The notes under the pieces: generated by a model
The model's database searches: none
Seen by the model: only the letters and a program-made list of their open reading frames with translations
What the model was told of the DNA's origin: nothing
Position numbers and translations under genes: made by a program
Source: Mycobacteroides chelonae CCUG 47445
Lineage (GTDB): Bacteria > Actinomycetota > Actinomycetes > Mycobacteriales > Mycobacteriaceae
NCBI RefSeq assembly: GCF_001632805.1
Contig: NZ_CP007220.1
Coordinates: 1,302,001 to 1,366,000 of the forward strand
Direction of reading: 5' to 3'
Length of the DNA stretch: 64,000 nucleotides
Shown here: piece by piece, positions 29,417 to 37,924 of the stretch
How positions within the stretch are numbered: position 1 is the first letter of the stretch
Layout of the letters: every line of letters starts with the position of its first letter

Positions 29417-29441
29417 GATCTCATGTGAGATCAGATGATCT
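29417..29441. promoter_or_regulatory. Overlapping TetR-type operators
   Basis: GATCTCA-TG-TGAGATC (29417-29432, perfect 7-bp arms) overlaps AGATCA-GA-TGATCT (29428-29441, perfect 6-bp arms). Both have 2-nt spacers. They cover the probable -10/+1 of the P450 promoter (TTGACG near 29391, 17-bp spacer, AATGAT) and precede the P450 start by about 38 bp. Confidence 0.65.
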
Positions 29442-29478
29442 GGGATCTCGGGTCTGGCATATCGGAGAGGTGGAGACA

Positions 29479-30936
29479 ATGACGTCTGCAGCGGTTCGCA
29501 CTGTGGAGACCGGGGTGGTGAAGGGCGACAAGCCACTGCTTGTCTCGGGCGCGCCGGCAACCCGACTCAACGGTCTGCTGATGACATTCGAGGTGGCGCG
29601 GTATGGACTGGATCCCGACCAAGGCTTGGTTCGTCGGATCGCGGGACGTGACATCACCCGATGGCGTTGCGGAAATAGGAACTTCGTCGGCCTAACCCAT
29701 CCCGACTACATCGATCACGTCTTTCACGCCGGGAGGCTTAACTACCACAAGTCGTTCGAGTTTGAGTTACTGCGTGCCCTGCTCGGCCTGAATCTTTTTA
29801 CAGACGAGGAAGAGTCCTGGCAGTGGCATCGAACGCTGCTTAATCCGATGTTCGCTAAACGCAGGCTAAATGGTCTGGTCGACCTGATGATTGAGCCGAT
29901 CGAGGAGATGGTGGCTGAAATTGATTCGCAGGGTGACGGACCCATCGAAATGAGCCTATCGGATGCAATGGTGCGACTCACGCTCAACATCGTGGGAAAC
30001 GCTTTATTCGGTAGGCAATTCGGTGCTATCTCCGATGCGATGTCAGACAAAGTGACCGCAGGTCTGCGGTTCGGTGTCAAGTTTTTGCGGCTGTTCCTCA
30101 TTGCAGAGCCGCCTCGATGGTTGTTCCGTACGGTGATGCGGGGAGCGTTCTTGCCGGTACCGCTCCCTTGGCCGTTCAGGCACGTGCAGGTGGTCGCGAA
30201 AACACTGGACAAGGCGGTCTGGGACTTGGTGCGCGATCGCAAGGCTAATCCCATCGATGGGGTTGACCTTTTGAATTACATGCTCACGACTGAGGCTGAG
30301 GACGGTAAGCCTTTGTCGGACAAGCGAGTCCGTGATGAGTCAATAACGTTCATGTTGGCGGGACACGAGACGACGGCCAATGCGCTGTCTTGGATGTGGT
30401 ACTTGCTGGCATTGAATACCAACGCCCGCGATCGGATGCTTGCCGAGATCGATCAGGTTCTGCAGGGGCGAACTCCGGGAGCAGATGACCTGTCGAAGTT
30501 GCCGTGGACGACTGCATGTTTCTTGGAGGCGATGCGTTACTACAGTCCGGCGTGGATTGTTCCGCGGGTGGCAGTGAAGGACGACGTTATCGGTGGTCAT
30601 CGAATTCGAAAGGGCACCACAATAATTATGCCCGGGCATCTGGTGCACCATGACGAGCGGTGGTGGGCCGACCCAGACGAGTTCGACCCGTCGCGATTCT
30701 TGCCAGGTGAGGGCAAGGATCGGCCCCGTAGTGCGTATATGCCCTTTGGGGGCGGTAAACGCATATGCATCGGCCAGAGTTTCGCAACGATGGAGTCGGT
30801 GTTGGTGACGGCGATCTTGAGTCAGCACTTCGTGTTTGATCTGAAGCCGGGCCATCCCGTCGATCCGGAAGGCACCCTGACGTTGCGCCCGCGCCATGGC
30901 CTACAGGCCATCGCCCGGCGGAGACACGTGGCATGA
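29479..30936 (+). CDS. Cytochrome P450 monooxygenase (fatty-acid/alkane-hydroxylase-like class)
   Basis: A 485-residue soluble P450. The I-helix oxygen-binding motif is AGHETTAN, the K-helix ExxR is EAMR, and the heme loop FGGGKRICIG supplies the Cys thiolate. The N-terminal region (FVGLTHPDYIDHVF, NLFTDEEESWQWHRTLLNPMF) and length resemble bacterial CYP4-like long-chain hydroxylases more than the ~400-residue camphor type such as the CYP130 elsewhere in this window. Start ATG 29479 has GGAGAGGTGGAGA before it. It overlaps the SDR gene by 4 bp. No ferredoxin gene is linked. It uses codons rare in the neighbours (TTA, TTT, AAT), hinting at later acquisition. Confidence 0.92.
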   Translation: MTSAAVRTVETGVVKGDKPLLVSGAPATRLNGLLMTFEVARYGLDPDQGLVRRIAGRDITRWRCGNRNFVGLTHPDYIDHVFHAGRLNYHKSFEFELLRALLGLNLFTDEEESWQWHRTLLNPMFAKRRLNGLVDLMIEPIEEMVAEIDSQGDGPIEMSLSDAMVRLTLNIVGNALFGRQFGAISDAMSDKVTAGLRFGVKFLRLFLIAEPPRWLFRTVMRGAFLPVPLPWPFRHVQVVAKTLDKAVWDLVRDRKANPIDGVDLLNYMLTTEAEDGKPLSDKRVRDESITFMLAGHETTANALSWMWYLLALNTNARDRMLAEIDQVLQGRTPGADDLSKLPWTTACFLEAMRYYSPAWIVPRVAVKDDVIGGHRIRKGTTIIMPGHLVHHDERWWADPDEFDPSRFLPGEGKDRPRSAYMPFGGGKRICIGQSFATMESVLVTAILSQHFVFDLKPGHPVDPEGTLTLRPRHGLQAIARRRHVA

Positions 30937-31721
30937 AGATTCCGCAACGCGTCGTGATAACCGGTGCCGCTAGTGGTATCGGCACTGCCACCGTGCAACA
31001 TTACGCACGCGCGGGCACCGAGGTGATCGGCCTGGATATCAACGAGGACGCCCTGCAGGCTGCCGCGGGCGCCGCTCGGCATGGTGGTGGCCGGGTATTC
31101 GGATATGCCTGCGATGTGGCGGATTTGGCGTCGGTCGAGGAAGCCTCCGCCCGTATCAAGGCCGAACACGGTCCCGTTGACATCCTCGTTAACAACGCGG
31201 GCGTGGGTGTGGGGGGTGACTTTCTGGAAACCACACATGAAGACTGGATCTGGCTACGGTCCATCAATTACGACGGGGTTGCGCATGGCTGTAGGGCGTT
31301 TGGACCCGACATGGTGGCGCGTGGGAGCGGTCACGTGGTCAATGTGGCCTCCGGGGCCGGCTATATCCCGACGCGGCGGATGGCGTCGTATTGCGCGTCC
31401 AAGGCTGCGGTCATCATGTTTTCCCGATGCCTGCGGGCGGACTGGGCGGGGCGTGGTGTGGGAGTCAGCGTTATCTGTCCGGGCGTAATCAAAACGCCCA
31501 TTCTGGAGCACACCCGCCTACGCGGCGCCATCGGTGCTGAAAAGGAGCTGATGGAAAAGGGATTCAAACTCGGGCACCCCCCAGATGCGGTGGCCAAAGC
31601 CATTGCTCGTGCCGCCCGGCACAACTTGGCACTTGTTCCCGTGGGCGTGGAATCACGGCTCGCCTACCACGCACTCCGTGCTCTGCCGGCTTCGGTCGGC
31701 AACCTACTTGCCCGCGTATGA
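30933..31721 (+). CDS. Short-chain dehydrogenase/reductase, operon with P450
   Basis: A 262-residue classical SDR. TGAASGIG near residue 11 is the cofactor loop, LDINEDALQ holds the Asp selecting NAD(H), then NNAGVGVG, VNVASGAGYIP with the catalytic Ser, and YCASK with Tyr and Lys. A C-terminal ARAARHNLALVPVGVESRLAYHALRAL extension (in parts) recalls the mycobacterial SadH-like group. It is likely to oxidise the alcohol made by the P450 to a ketone for the next enzyme. ATG overlaps at both ends (4 bp each) mark a coupled operon. Confidence 0.92.
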   Translation: MKIPQRVVITGAASGIGTATVQHYARAGTEVIGLDINEDALQAAAGAARHGGGRVFGYACDVADLASVEEASARIKAEHGPVDILVNNAGVGVGGDFLETTHEDWIWLRSINYDGVAHGCRAFGPDMVARGSGHVVNVASGAGYIPTRRMASYCASKAAVIMFSRCLRADWAGRGVGVSVICPGVIKTPILEHTRLRGAIGAEKELMEKGFKLGHPPDAVAKAIARAARHNLALVPVGVESRLAYHALRALPASVGNLLARV

Positions 31722-31744
31722 CTCACTCGAGAACTGGAGCCTTC

Positions 31745-33325
31745 ATGACAACCGCTGTCGACAACGATGGTTTGGCCACCACCACCCGGTCATCGGCTCA
31801 GCCGGCGGCAAAGCGCCCGCGACCCGATCACCTCATTATCATCATCGGTGCCGGTTTCTCGGGTATAGGAACAGCAATAGCACTGCAAAACAACGGGTTC
31901 CGAGATGTTCTACTGATCGATGAGGCCGACGGCGTCGGTGGAACATGGCATTGGAACACCTACCCGGGCATCGCGGTCGACATCCCGTCGTTCAGCTACC
32001 AGTTCTCCTTCGAGAAGCAACGTGATTGGTCACGTAGCTACGCGCCCGGCCGCGAGCTGAAGGCGTATGCCGAGCACTGTGTCAAGAAATACGTACTGGC
32101 CGAAAAGATTCGGTTCAACACCACGGTCACCGGCGCGGTGTTCGACGAACAGGAGTGCCTGTGGACTGTCAGCACCGCCACAGGAGAACAGTTGACTGCA
32201 CGGTTTCTCATCAACGCGTGCGGCGTACTCACTCGCCCGGTGTATCCGGAGATCGACGGCATCGAGGACTTCGAGGGCCAGACAATGCATACCGCCCGTT
32301 GGGACCACACCCAGAACCTGGCCGGAAAGCGGGTGGGCATCATAGGAACCGGTGCCTCGGCGGTTCAGATAATCCCCGCTATCGCTCCCGAAGTAGAGCA
32401 TCTCACCGTGTTTCAGAGAACCCCCATTTGGTGCCTGCCCAAGCCCGATTTCTCGTTGCGCGGCAGCATATCTCGATTGATCACCCGTCTACCCGGCGGC
32501 TTACAAGCCACCAGGCTGGCGAGTCAGGCATTCGTGGAAGCCACTTTTCCGATCCCAGCGCACTATCACGGGGCAATACCCGGTATGTCGCCCGTCGTGG
32601 AATCCCTAGCGCGCAGGTTTCTGCATAGCCAGGTTCGGGACCCGGAAACCCGTGACAAGCTCACGCCGCGGTATGGATTGGGTTGCAAGCGGCCAAGTTT
32701 TCACAACGGGTATCTCGCGACTTTCAACCGCGACAACGTCACGCTCGAAACTGGCCCCATTGTCCGGGTCGGCGCCCACACGGTCCATGTATCCGGTGGT
32801 GCAGAGCATGAACTGGATGTGCTCATCCTCGCGACCGGTTTCAAGGTGATGGACCCGGGCAATATGCCGACCTACGACCTGACCGGACGTGACGGTATTA
32901 CCCAGCAGGCCTACTGGGATACGCACCGCCTCCATGCCTATGAGGGGGTGAGTGTGCCCGGATTCCCCAACCATTTCTCGATCATGGGGCCGTACGGCTA
33001 CAACGGGTCATCGTATTTCGCGCTGATCGAAGCACAATCCACCCATATCGCTCGCTGTCTGTTGCGCGCACGCAAGCTCGACGCGAACTATGTCGAAGTC
33101 ACCCAACGCGCCAATGACCGTTTCTTCGCGGAAATGCTCAGGCGCAGACGCCGTCAGATCTTTTGGCAAGACAGCTGCGCGCATTCCAACAGTTACTACT
33201 TCGACAAAAATGGCGATGCGCCGTTGCGTCCGACCACGACGTTGGAATCCGCCTGGCGCAGTCGCACATTCAACCTCGACGACTATCGATTCGAGTCCGC
33301 GGCCCCGGCGGTTGCGGAAGGCTGA
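31745..33325 (+). CDS. Type I Baeyer-Villiger monooxygenase (FAD/NADPH)
   Basis: A 526-residue flavin monooxygenase. The first Rossmann motif is IIGAGFSGIGTAIAL and the second IIGTGASAVQII. Between them FEGQTMHTARWD fits exactly the type I BVMO fingerprint FxGxxxHxxxW(P/D), which separates BVMOs from ordinary flavin monooxygenases. GTWHWNTYPGIAVDIPSFSYQFSF (in parts) is the usual substrate-side motif. It should convert a ketone to an ester or lactone. ATG 31745 has GGAG 6 nt upstream; ATG 31718, overlapping the SDR stop as ATGA, would add nine residues. Followed by a terminator-like hairpin. Confidence 0.92.
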   Translation: MTTAVDNDGLATTTRSSAQPAAKRPRPDHLIIIIGAGFSGIGTAIALQNNGFRDVLLIDEADGVGGTWHWNTYPGIAVDIPSFSYQFSFEKQRDWSRSYAPGRELKAYAEHCVKKYVLAEKIRFNTTVTGAVFDEQECLWTVSTATGEQLTARFLINACGVLTRPVYPEIDGIEDFEGQTMHTARWDHTQNLAGKRVGIIGTGASAVQIIPAIAPEVEHLTVFQRTPIWCLPKPDFSLRGSISRLITRLPGGLQATRLASQAFVEATFPIPAHYHGAIPGMSPVVESLARRFLHSQVRDPETRDKLTPRYGLGCKRPSFHNGYLATFNRDNVTLETGPIVRVGAHTVHVSGGAEHELDVLILATGFKVMDPGNMPTYDLTGRDGITQQAYWDTHRLHAYEGVSVPGFPNHFSIMGPYGYNGSSYFALIEAQSTHIARCLLRARKLDANYVEVTQRANDRFFAEMLRRRRRQIFWQDSCAHSNSYYFDKNGDAPLRPTTTLESAWRSRTFNLDDYRFESAAPAVAEG

Positions 33326-33333
33326 GAATTGCT

Positions 33334-33367
33334 GTCAGTGAGGGGCCCGCAGCCCAAGCTCGCTGAC
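33334..33367 (+). terminator. Terminator-like hairpin after the BVMO gene
   Basis: GTCAGTGAG pairs with CTCGCTGAC (9 pairs, one G-U) around a 16-nt loop, 8 nt after the stop codon. A poor U-tract follows, as usual in mycobacteria. It probably ends the P450-SDR-BVMO transcript. Confidence 0.5.
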
Positions 33368-33440
33368 CTGGGGTGACGCCGTCGGCAATCAGATTGTGAC
33401 TTGACCCGGTTATTTGACACGTGGTACCTAAATGTTCATT

Positions 33441-34712
33441 ATGGCGATCCCTCTGGGCCCCAATGTTGCGGCCACAGCACCCGTACGTGGCACTGAGCTG
33501 TACCCGGGCGACCTGCCCGGATTGCGGCTCCCGAACGGCGTGGAGGGCTGGGCGCGGCCCGAGCTGGCCTCCGTGGTCCGAACCTTCGAGTGGATGTTCA
33601 CCAAGTATCGCCTCGGCGGCGGTGGCCTCTGCGTCTACGTCGACGGTGAACCGGCATTGGACATCTGGGCCGGTGCGGCTGCTGCCGGGCAGGGCTGGAC
33701 ACGTGACACCGGAGCGCTCGTGTTCTCGGCGTCGAAGGGTATCGCGGCCACCGTCATTCACCGTCTGGTCGACCGGGGCCTACTCGCCTATGACGCCCCG
33801 GTTGCGCGTTACTGGCCGGAGTTCGGAGCCAACGGTAAGTCGTCGATCACCGTGCGTCAGGTTCTCGATCACCGCGCCGGACTGTCCCGGTTGGACGGGA
33901 TCGCGCGCCATGCAGAGGAAGTCACCGACCACGAGCTCATGGAACAGCGTCTGGCCGCGGCGCCGGTCGACAAGTTCTACGGCAAACGCGCGTATCACGC
34001 ACTCACCTTCGGGTGGCTGCTTGCGGGCCTGGCCCGGTCGGTCACCGGCAAGGACATGCGTGAGCTGTTTCGTACCGAGATCGCCGAGCCGCTCGGAGTC
34101 GAGGGGATACACCTCGGACGTCCGCCACGGACCTCGTCGACCAAGGCCGCCTCGATGTACCCATTCCTGGATCCGGTGGCGACCCGGCCCGTGGTGGGCC
34201 GGGTGCTGCCGACAGTCATCCGTGCCATCGATCGTCTTCCCGGTTTCGAGGGTGCGATCGGCACGATGTACGAGCCCGGAATGGAGCGGATCCTCGCCGA
34301 TGACGGCACCCTGAGTTCAGCGCTGTACGACATGCAGGCACCGGCGGCCAACGCGGTCGCGACGGCACCGGCGCTCGCCAAGATGTACGCCGCCCTGGCG
34401 GGCGGTGGCACTGTCGAGGGCCGCGATTTCCTTTCCCCGGAAACTGTTGCCGGGCTTGCTCGTAGGATCAATCTGAGCATCGACCGCACCATCGTGTTCC
34501 CCATGGGCATGCACCTGGGATACATGTCGCTGCCTATGAATGGATTCCGCGGCGGCTTCGGCCACATCGGGCTCGGCGGCTCGATGGGATGGGCCGACCC
34601 TAAGCGCAAGATCGCTGTGGGCCTTGCGCATAACCGGCTGCCGCTGACCATGGCTCTCGACCAGATCTCGTTTGCGTTCTTGTGGCCGCAGATCGTCAAG
34701 GCCGTCGGCTGA
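33441..34712 (+). CDS. SxxK serine hydrolase, beta-lactamase/esterase family (copy 1)
   Basis: A 423-residue protein of the class C beta-lactamase/esterase (EstB, LpqL/LpqK-like) fold. FSASKGIAATVIHRLVDRGLL carries the SxxK nucleophile pair (SASK). HRAGLSRLDGI follows, the Tyr motif region is RAYHALTFGWLLAG, and GFGHIGLGGSMGWADPKRKI replaces the lactamase KTG box with HIG, as in esterases. No signal peptide, so cytoplasmic. It likely cleaves esters, and by position could hydrolyse BVMO products. TTGACA lies 31 bp upstream. ATG 33441 aligns with the start of the paralogue that follows; ATG 33432 is an alternative. Confidence 0.87.
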   Translation: MAIPLGPNVAATAPVRGTELYPGDLPGLRLPNGVEGWARPELASVVRTFEWMFTKYRLGGGGLCVYVDGEPALDIWAGAAAAGQGWTRDTGALVFSASKGIAATVIHRLVDRGLLAYDAPVARYWPEFGANGKSSITVRQVLDHRAGLSRLDGIARHAEEVTDHELMEQRLAAAPVDKFYGKRAYHALTFGWLLAGLARSVTGKDMRELFRTEIAEPLGVEGIHLGRPPRTSSTKAASMYPFLDPVATRPVVGRVLPTVIRAIDRLPGFEGAIGTMYEPGMERILADDGTLSSALYDMQAPAANAVATAPALAKMYAALAGGGTVEGRDFLSPETVAGLARRINLSIDRTIVFPMGMHLGYMSLPMNGFRGGFGHIGLGGSMGWADPKRKIAVGLAHNRLPLTMALDQISFAFLWPQIVKAVG

Positions 34713-34726
34713 CATCGTGAAGTGCC

Positions 34727-34750
34727 CCCAATCGTCGCGGGTCGATTGGG
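34727..34750 (+). terminator. Hairpin terminator after hydrolase copy 1
   Basis: CCCAATCG and CGATTGGG form a perfect 8-bp stem with an 8-nt loop, 14 nt after the stop codon, followed by TATCTGTCCT. Confidence 0.6.
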
Positions 34751-34793
34751 TATCTGTCCTGACATCTGATTCATCACCCTTGTCTTGACGCCA

Positions 34794-34806
34794 AGTACCT
34801 GGTACT
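34794..34806 (+). promoter_or_regulatory. Palindrome in the hydrolase copy 2 promoter
   Basis: AGTACC-T-GGTACT, perfect 6-bp arms around one base, 11 bp before ATG 34818 and just after a TTGACG. The copy 1 promoter has only the half GGTACC at the matching place. Probably an operator. Confidence 0.45.
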
Positions 34807-34817
34807 CACTGTTACTT

Positions 34818-36092
34818 ATGGCACAACCTCACGGCCTCGATGACGCGGTCCCGGAATCACCGCTACCCGCCCCCTTCGCCTATCCGCCGCTGGAACGCGG
34901 TGTGGAGCTGCCGCCGGGGGTGAACGGCTGGGCGCGCCCCGAGTTCCGAGGGGTGGTGCGCGTTTTCTCGCTTGCCTTCACCCGGTACCGCGTGGGCGGT
35001 GGCGCGATCTGTGTGTACGTGGACGGCGAGCCCGTACTGGATCTGTGGGCCGGTCAGGCGCAGAAGGGGCAGGTCTGGACGCGTGATACGGCGCCGGTGA
35101 TCTTCTCGGCGTCCAAGGGGGTTACCGCCACGATCATCCACAAGCTGGTGGACCGCGGACTGCTTGAGTACAACGCCCCGGTCGCCCGGTACTGGCCCGA
35201 GTTCGCCGCCCACGGTAAGGGTGTGATCACGGTCGACGAAATCCTGTCGCATACGGCAGGGTTGTCGCGGCTGACGGGTATTGCGCACAACTACGAGGAG
35301 ATGTTCGACCCGGATCTGATGGCCGACCGGTTGGCCGCAGCGCCCGTCGACAGATATTTCGGCAAGCCCGCCTACCATGCGTTGTCCATCGGCTGGCTCA
35401 TGGGACGGCTCGCCAAGGCCGTCACCGGTAAGGACCTCGAGGAGCTGTACCGCACCGAACTGGCCGAGCCGCTAGGGGTCGACGGTATCCACATGGGTAG
35501 GCCGCCCAAAGGTGCGCCCTCCGAATCAGCTGCGCTCACACCGCATTTGGACAGGGTCGCGCGGTCCGGCTTTATCCGTCGGACGGCTCCGCCGGTCATG
35601 GGGATGCTCGACAGGATGCCCGGGGCCAAGGGCGCGGCCTCCACGCTGTACCAGCCGGGCGCCGAGATGCTGCTTGCCGACGACGGGCATGCGAGTGCTC
35701 CCGTGATGGATCTGCGGTGCGGTGCCGGCAGTGCCTGCTGTACCGCACCCGCGTTGGCCAAGCTTTACGCGGCCCTGGCGGGCGACGGCAGCGTTGACGG
35801 AACGCGATTGCTCTCGCCCGATGTCACCAAGGGTCTCGGACGTAAGAACAGCTACCAGATAGACCACACGCTCGGGATACCGATGGGCTGGCACCGCGGG
35901 TATCACTCCCTGGTGGCGCCGGTGATAGGTGGCGGCTTCGGGCATATTGGCGCGGGTGGCTCCTTCGGCTGGGCCGATCAGAAGCGCAAGATCTCGGTTG
36001 CCATCGTGCACAACAGGCTGCCGACGACGATGGTCTTTGACCAGACCATCATCGGCACCTTCTTGCCGTCGATCATCCGCGCGGCGCGCTAG
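34818..36092 (+). CDS. SxxK serine hydrolase, beta-lactamase/esterase family (copy 2)
   Basis: A 424-residue paralogue of the preceding gene, colinear throughout: NGWARPEFRGVVRVF, YVDGEPVLDLWAGQ, FSASKGVTATIIHKLVDRGLL with the SASK pair, AYHALSIGWLMGRLAKAVTGKDLEELYRTELAEPLGVDGIHMGRPP (in parts) and FGHIGAGGSFGWADQKRKI. It differs from copy 1 by a CGAGSACCTAPALAKL segment with two cysteines. Separate promoter, so regulated on its own. ATG 34818 starts the residues shared with copy 1; the in-frame start at 34785 lies in the promoter. Convergent with the SDR pair, 27 bp away. Confidence 0.87.
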   Translation: MAQPHGLDDAVPESPLPAPFAYPPLERGVELPPGVNGWARPEFRGVVRVFSLAFTRYRVGGGAICVYVDGEPVLDLWAGQAQKGQVWTRDTAPVIFSASKGVTATIIHKLVDRGLLEYNAPVARYWPEFAAHGKGVITVDEILSHTAGLSRLTGIAHNYEEMFDPDLMADRLAAAPVDRYFGKPAYHALSIGWLMGRLAKAVTGKDLEELYRTELAEPLGVDGIHMGRPPKGAPSESAALTPHLDRVARSGFIRRTAPPVMGMLDRMPGAKGAASTLYQPGAEMLLADDGHASAPVMDLRCGAGSACCTAPALAKLYAALAGDGSVDGTRLLSPDVTKGLGRKNSYQIDHTLGIPMGWHRGYHSLVAPVIGGGFGHIGAGGSFGWADQKRKISVAIVHNRLPTTMVFDQTIIGTFLPSIIRAAR

Positions 36093-36119
36093 CGCGACAC
36101 GGATGATCGACTCGGGTCG

Positions 36120-36953
36120 TTACTTCCCGGGCTTGGGCATGATGAAGCCCGTCACCAGCGAGAAGATGTCCTGGTAGCGGGAGCCGGTCACGCGAACGAC
36201 CAGGTCAAGGATCTTGGCATCGGGCCCGACGAGCACCCGTGGCTTCTTCTTGCGGACGGCGGTCAGGATGATGCGGGCCGCGGCCTCGGGGCTGGTGTTC
36301 GCGAGGTACTTGTCGAACATCGCGGCCATCGCCTGCTGGTCGTAACCCTCCGCGGTGGTGGAGTTGCGTGCGATGGCGGTCTTGATGCCACCGGGGTGCA
36401 CACAGGTGACCGCGACCGGCTTCTTGCCGATGATCATCTCCTGGCGCAGTGATTCGGTGAAGCCGCGCACCGCGAACTTGGCTGAGTTGTAAGCACTTTG
36501 GCCTGGCATGGACAGCACGCCGAACAGGCTGGAGACGTTGACGACGTGACCGTCGCCGGAGGCGATCAGGTGTGGCAGGAAGGCCTTGGTGCCGTTGACC
36601 ACGCCCCAGAAGTCGACGTCGATGATCCGCTCGATGTCTTTGAACTGGCTTTCTTCCACCTCGCCCTGGTAGGCGATGCCGGCGTTGTTGTAGATCTGGT
36701 TGACCTTGCCGAAGTGCTCCTTGATGGCGTCGGCGTAGAGCAGGAAGGCTTCGCGCTCAACGACATTGAGGCGATCGGCGCGAACCTCCGCGCCCAGGGC
36801 CTTGACCTGGCGTTCGGTCTCTGCGAGGCCTTCGGCATCGACATCGCTGATGGCCACCTTGGCGCCCGAGCGCGCGAGTTCCACCGCCAGTGCACGTCCG
36901 ATTCCCGAACCCGCACCGGTCACCACGGCCACCTTGCCGCTGAAGCCTTCCAT
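36120..36953 (-). CDS. Short-chain dehydrogenase, Rv1245c-like (tandem copy A)
   Basis: A 277-residue classical SDR: TGAGSGIGRALA cofactor loop, NNAGIAYQGEVEE, VVNVSSLFGVLSMPGQSAYNSAKFAVRGFTESL (in parts) with Ser, Tyr and Lys, and a basic C-terminal stretch KKKPRVLVGPDAKILDL. Size, context beside lpqZ-kgd and C-terminal extension match Rv1245c. The first 37 residues differ from the tandem copy only at residue 2. ATG 36953 has AAGGAGA 7 nt upstream and its own TTGACA further up, so it need not be co-transcribed with copy B. Substrate unknown; lipid alcohols or ketones are likely. Confidence 0.9.
   Translation of the reverse strand: MEGFSGKVAVVTGAGSGIGRALAVELARSGAKVAISDVDAEGLAETERQVKALGAEVRADRLNVVEREAFLLYADAIKEHFGKVNQIYNNAGIAYQGEVEESQFKDIERIIDVDFWGVVNGTKAFLPHLIASGDGHVVNVSSLFGVLSMPGQSAYNSAKFAVRGFTESLRQEMIIGKKPVAVTCVHPGGIKTAIARNSTTAEGYDQQAMAAMFDKYLANTSPEAAARIILTAVRKKKPRVLVGPDAKILDLVVRVTGSRYQDIFSLVTGFIMPKPGK
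36856..36947 (-). repeat. 92-bp identical block shared with the tandem SDR (copy A)
   Basis: Identical base for base to 37732-37823, including third codon positions. It covers the N-terminal cofactor-binding region. Neighbouring parts of the two genes are clearly diverged. Confidence 0.8.
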
Positions 36954-36998
36954 AGATGTCTCCTTGTTAGACGACTGTCAAATAGTCAGGGTAATGGG

Positions 36999-37829
36999 TC
37001 AGTGGGAACGTTTGGGCATCAGGAATCGCTCGACGAGAACGAACAGATCCTGGTAGCGCGCGCCGGTCAGCCGAACCAGGAAGTCGATCACCTTGGCGTC
37101 GGGGCCAACGAGTACGCGCGGCTTCTTTTTACGGACTGCGGTGAGGATGATGCGGGCCGCGGCCTGCGGACTGGTGCGTGCGACCCGATCGAACAACTTC
37201 GCGAACTGCGCGTGGTCATAGCCCTCGGCCATTGTGGCGTTGCGGGCCACGTTGGTCTTGACGCCGCCGGGGTGTACGCAGGTGACCGCGACCGGCTTCT
37301 TGCCGGTGATCATCTCCTGGCGCAGTGATTCGGTGAAGCCGCGCACCGCGAATTTGGCTGCGTTGTAAGCGCTTTGGCCGGGAGCCCCCATGATGCCGAA
37401 GATGCTGGAGACGTTGACGACATGGCCGTCGCCGGAGGCGATCAGGTGTGGCAGGAAGGCCTTGGTGCCGTTGACCACGCCCCAGTAGTCGACGTCGATG
37501 ATTCGCTCGATGTCCTTGAATTCGCTGACTTCCAGGTCCCCGTGGAAGTCGATGCCGGCGTTGTTGTAGATCTGGTTGACCTTGCCGAAGTGCTCCTTGA
37601 CGACGTCGGCGTAGAGCAGGAAGGCTTCGCGCTCGGCGACGTTCAGCCGATCAGCGCGAACCTCCGCGCCCAGGGCCTTGATCTGACGTTCGGTCTCGGC
37701 GAGGCCCTCGTTGTCGATATCGCTGATGGCTACCTTGGCGCCCGAGCGCGCGAGTTCCACCGCCAGTGCACGTCCGATTCCCGAACCCGCACCGGTCACC
37801 ACGGCCACCTTGCCGCTGAAGCCATCCAT
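36999..37829 (-). CDS. Short-chain dehydrogenase, Rv1245c-like (tandem copy B)
   Basis: A 276-residue paralogue of the next gene downstream: TGAGSGIGRALA, NNAGIDFHGDLEVSEF, SSIFGIMGAPGQSAYNAAKFAVRGF (catalytic Ser, Tyr, Lys) and KKKPRVLVGPDAKVIDFLV. It differs mainly around residues 95-105 and in the C-terminal third, the substrate-facing parts. ATG 37829 has CAGGAG 6 nt upstream. TTGACG and a GTCAC lie about 40 bp before the start. Confidence 0.9.
   Translation of the reverse strand: MDGFSGKVAVVTGAGSGIGRALAVELARSGAKVAISDIDNEGLAETERQIKALGAEVRADRLNVAEREAFLLYADVVKEHFGKVNQIYNNAGIDFHGDLEVSEFKDIERIIDVDYWGVVNGTKAFLPHLIASGDGHVVNVSSIFGIMGAPGQSAYNAAKFAVRGFTESLRQEMITGKKPVAVTCVHPGGVKTNVARNATMAEGYDHAQFAKLFDRVARTSPQAAARIILTAVRKKKPRVLVGPDAKVIDFLVRLTGARYQDLFVLVERFLMPKRSH
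37732..37823 (-). repeat. 92-bp identical block shared with the tandem SDR (copy B)
   Basis: Partner of 36856-36947; see that entry. Confidence 0.8.
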
Positions 37830-37924
37830 GATTACTCCTGACAGATTTACGTTGTGACGCTGACGTCAATCAGTGAGGGTAATGGATGGTGGCGCGGCGC
37901 GGTCGGGTGCCGGGTAGGTGAGGC

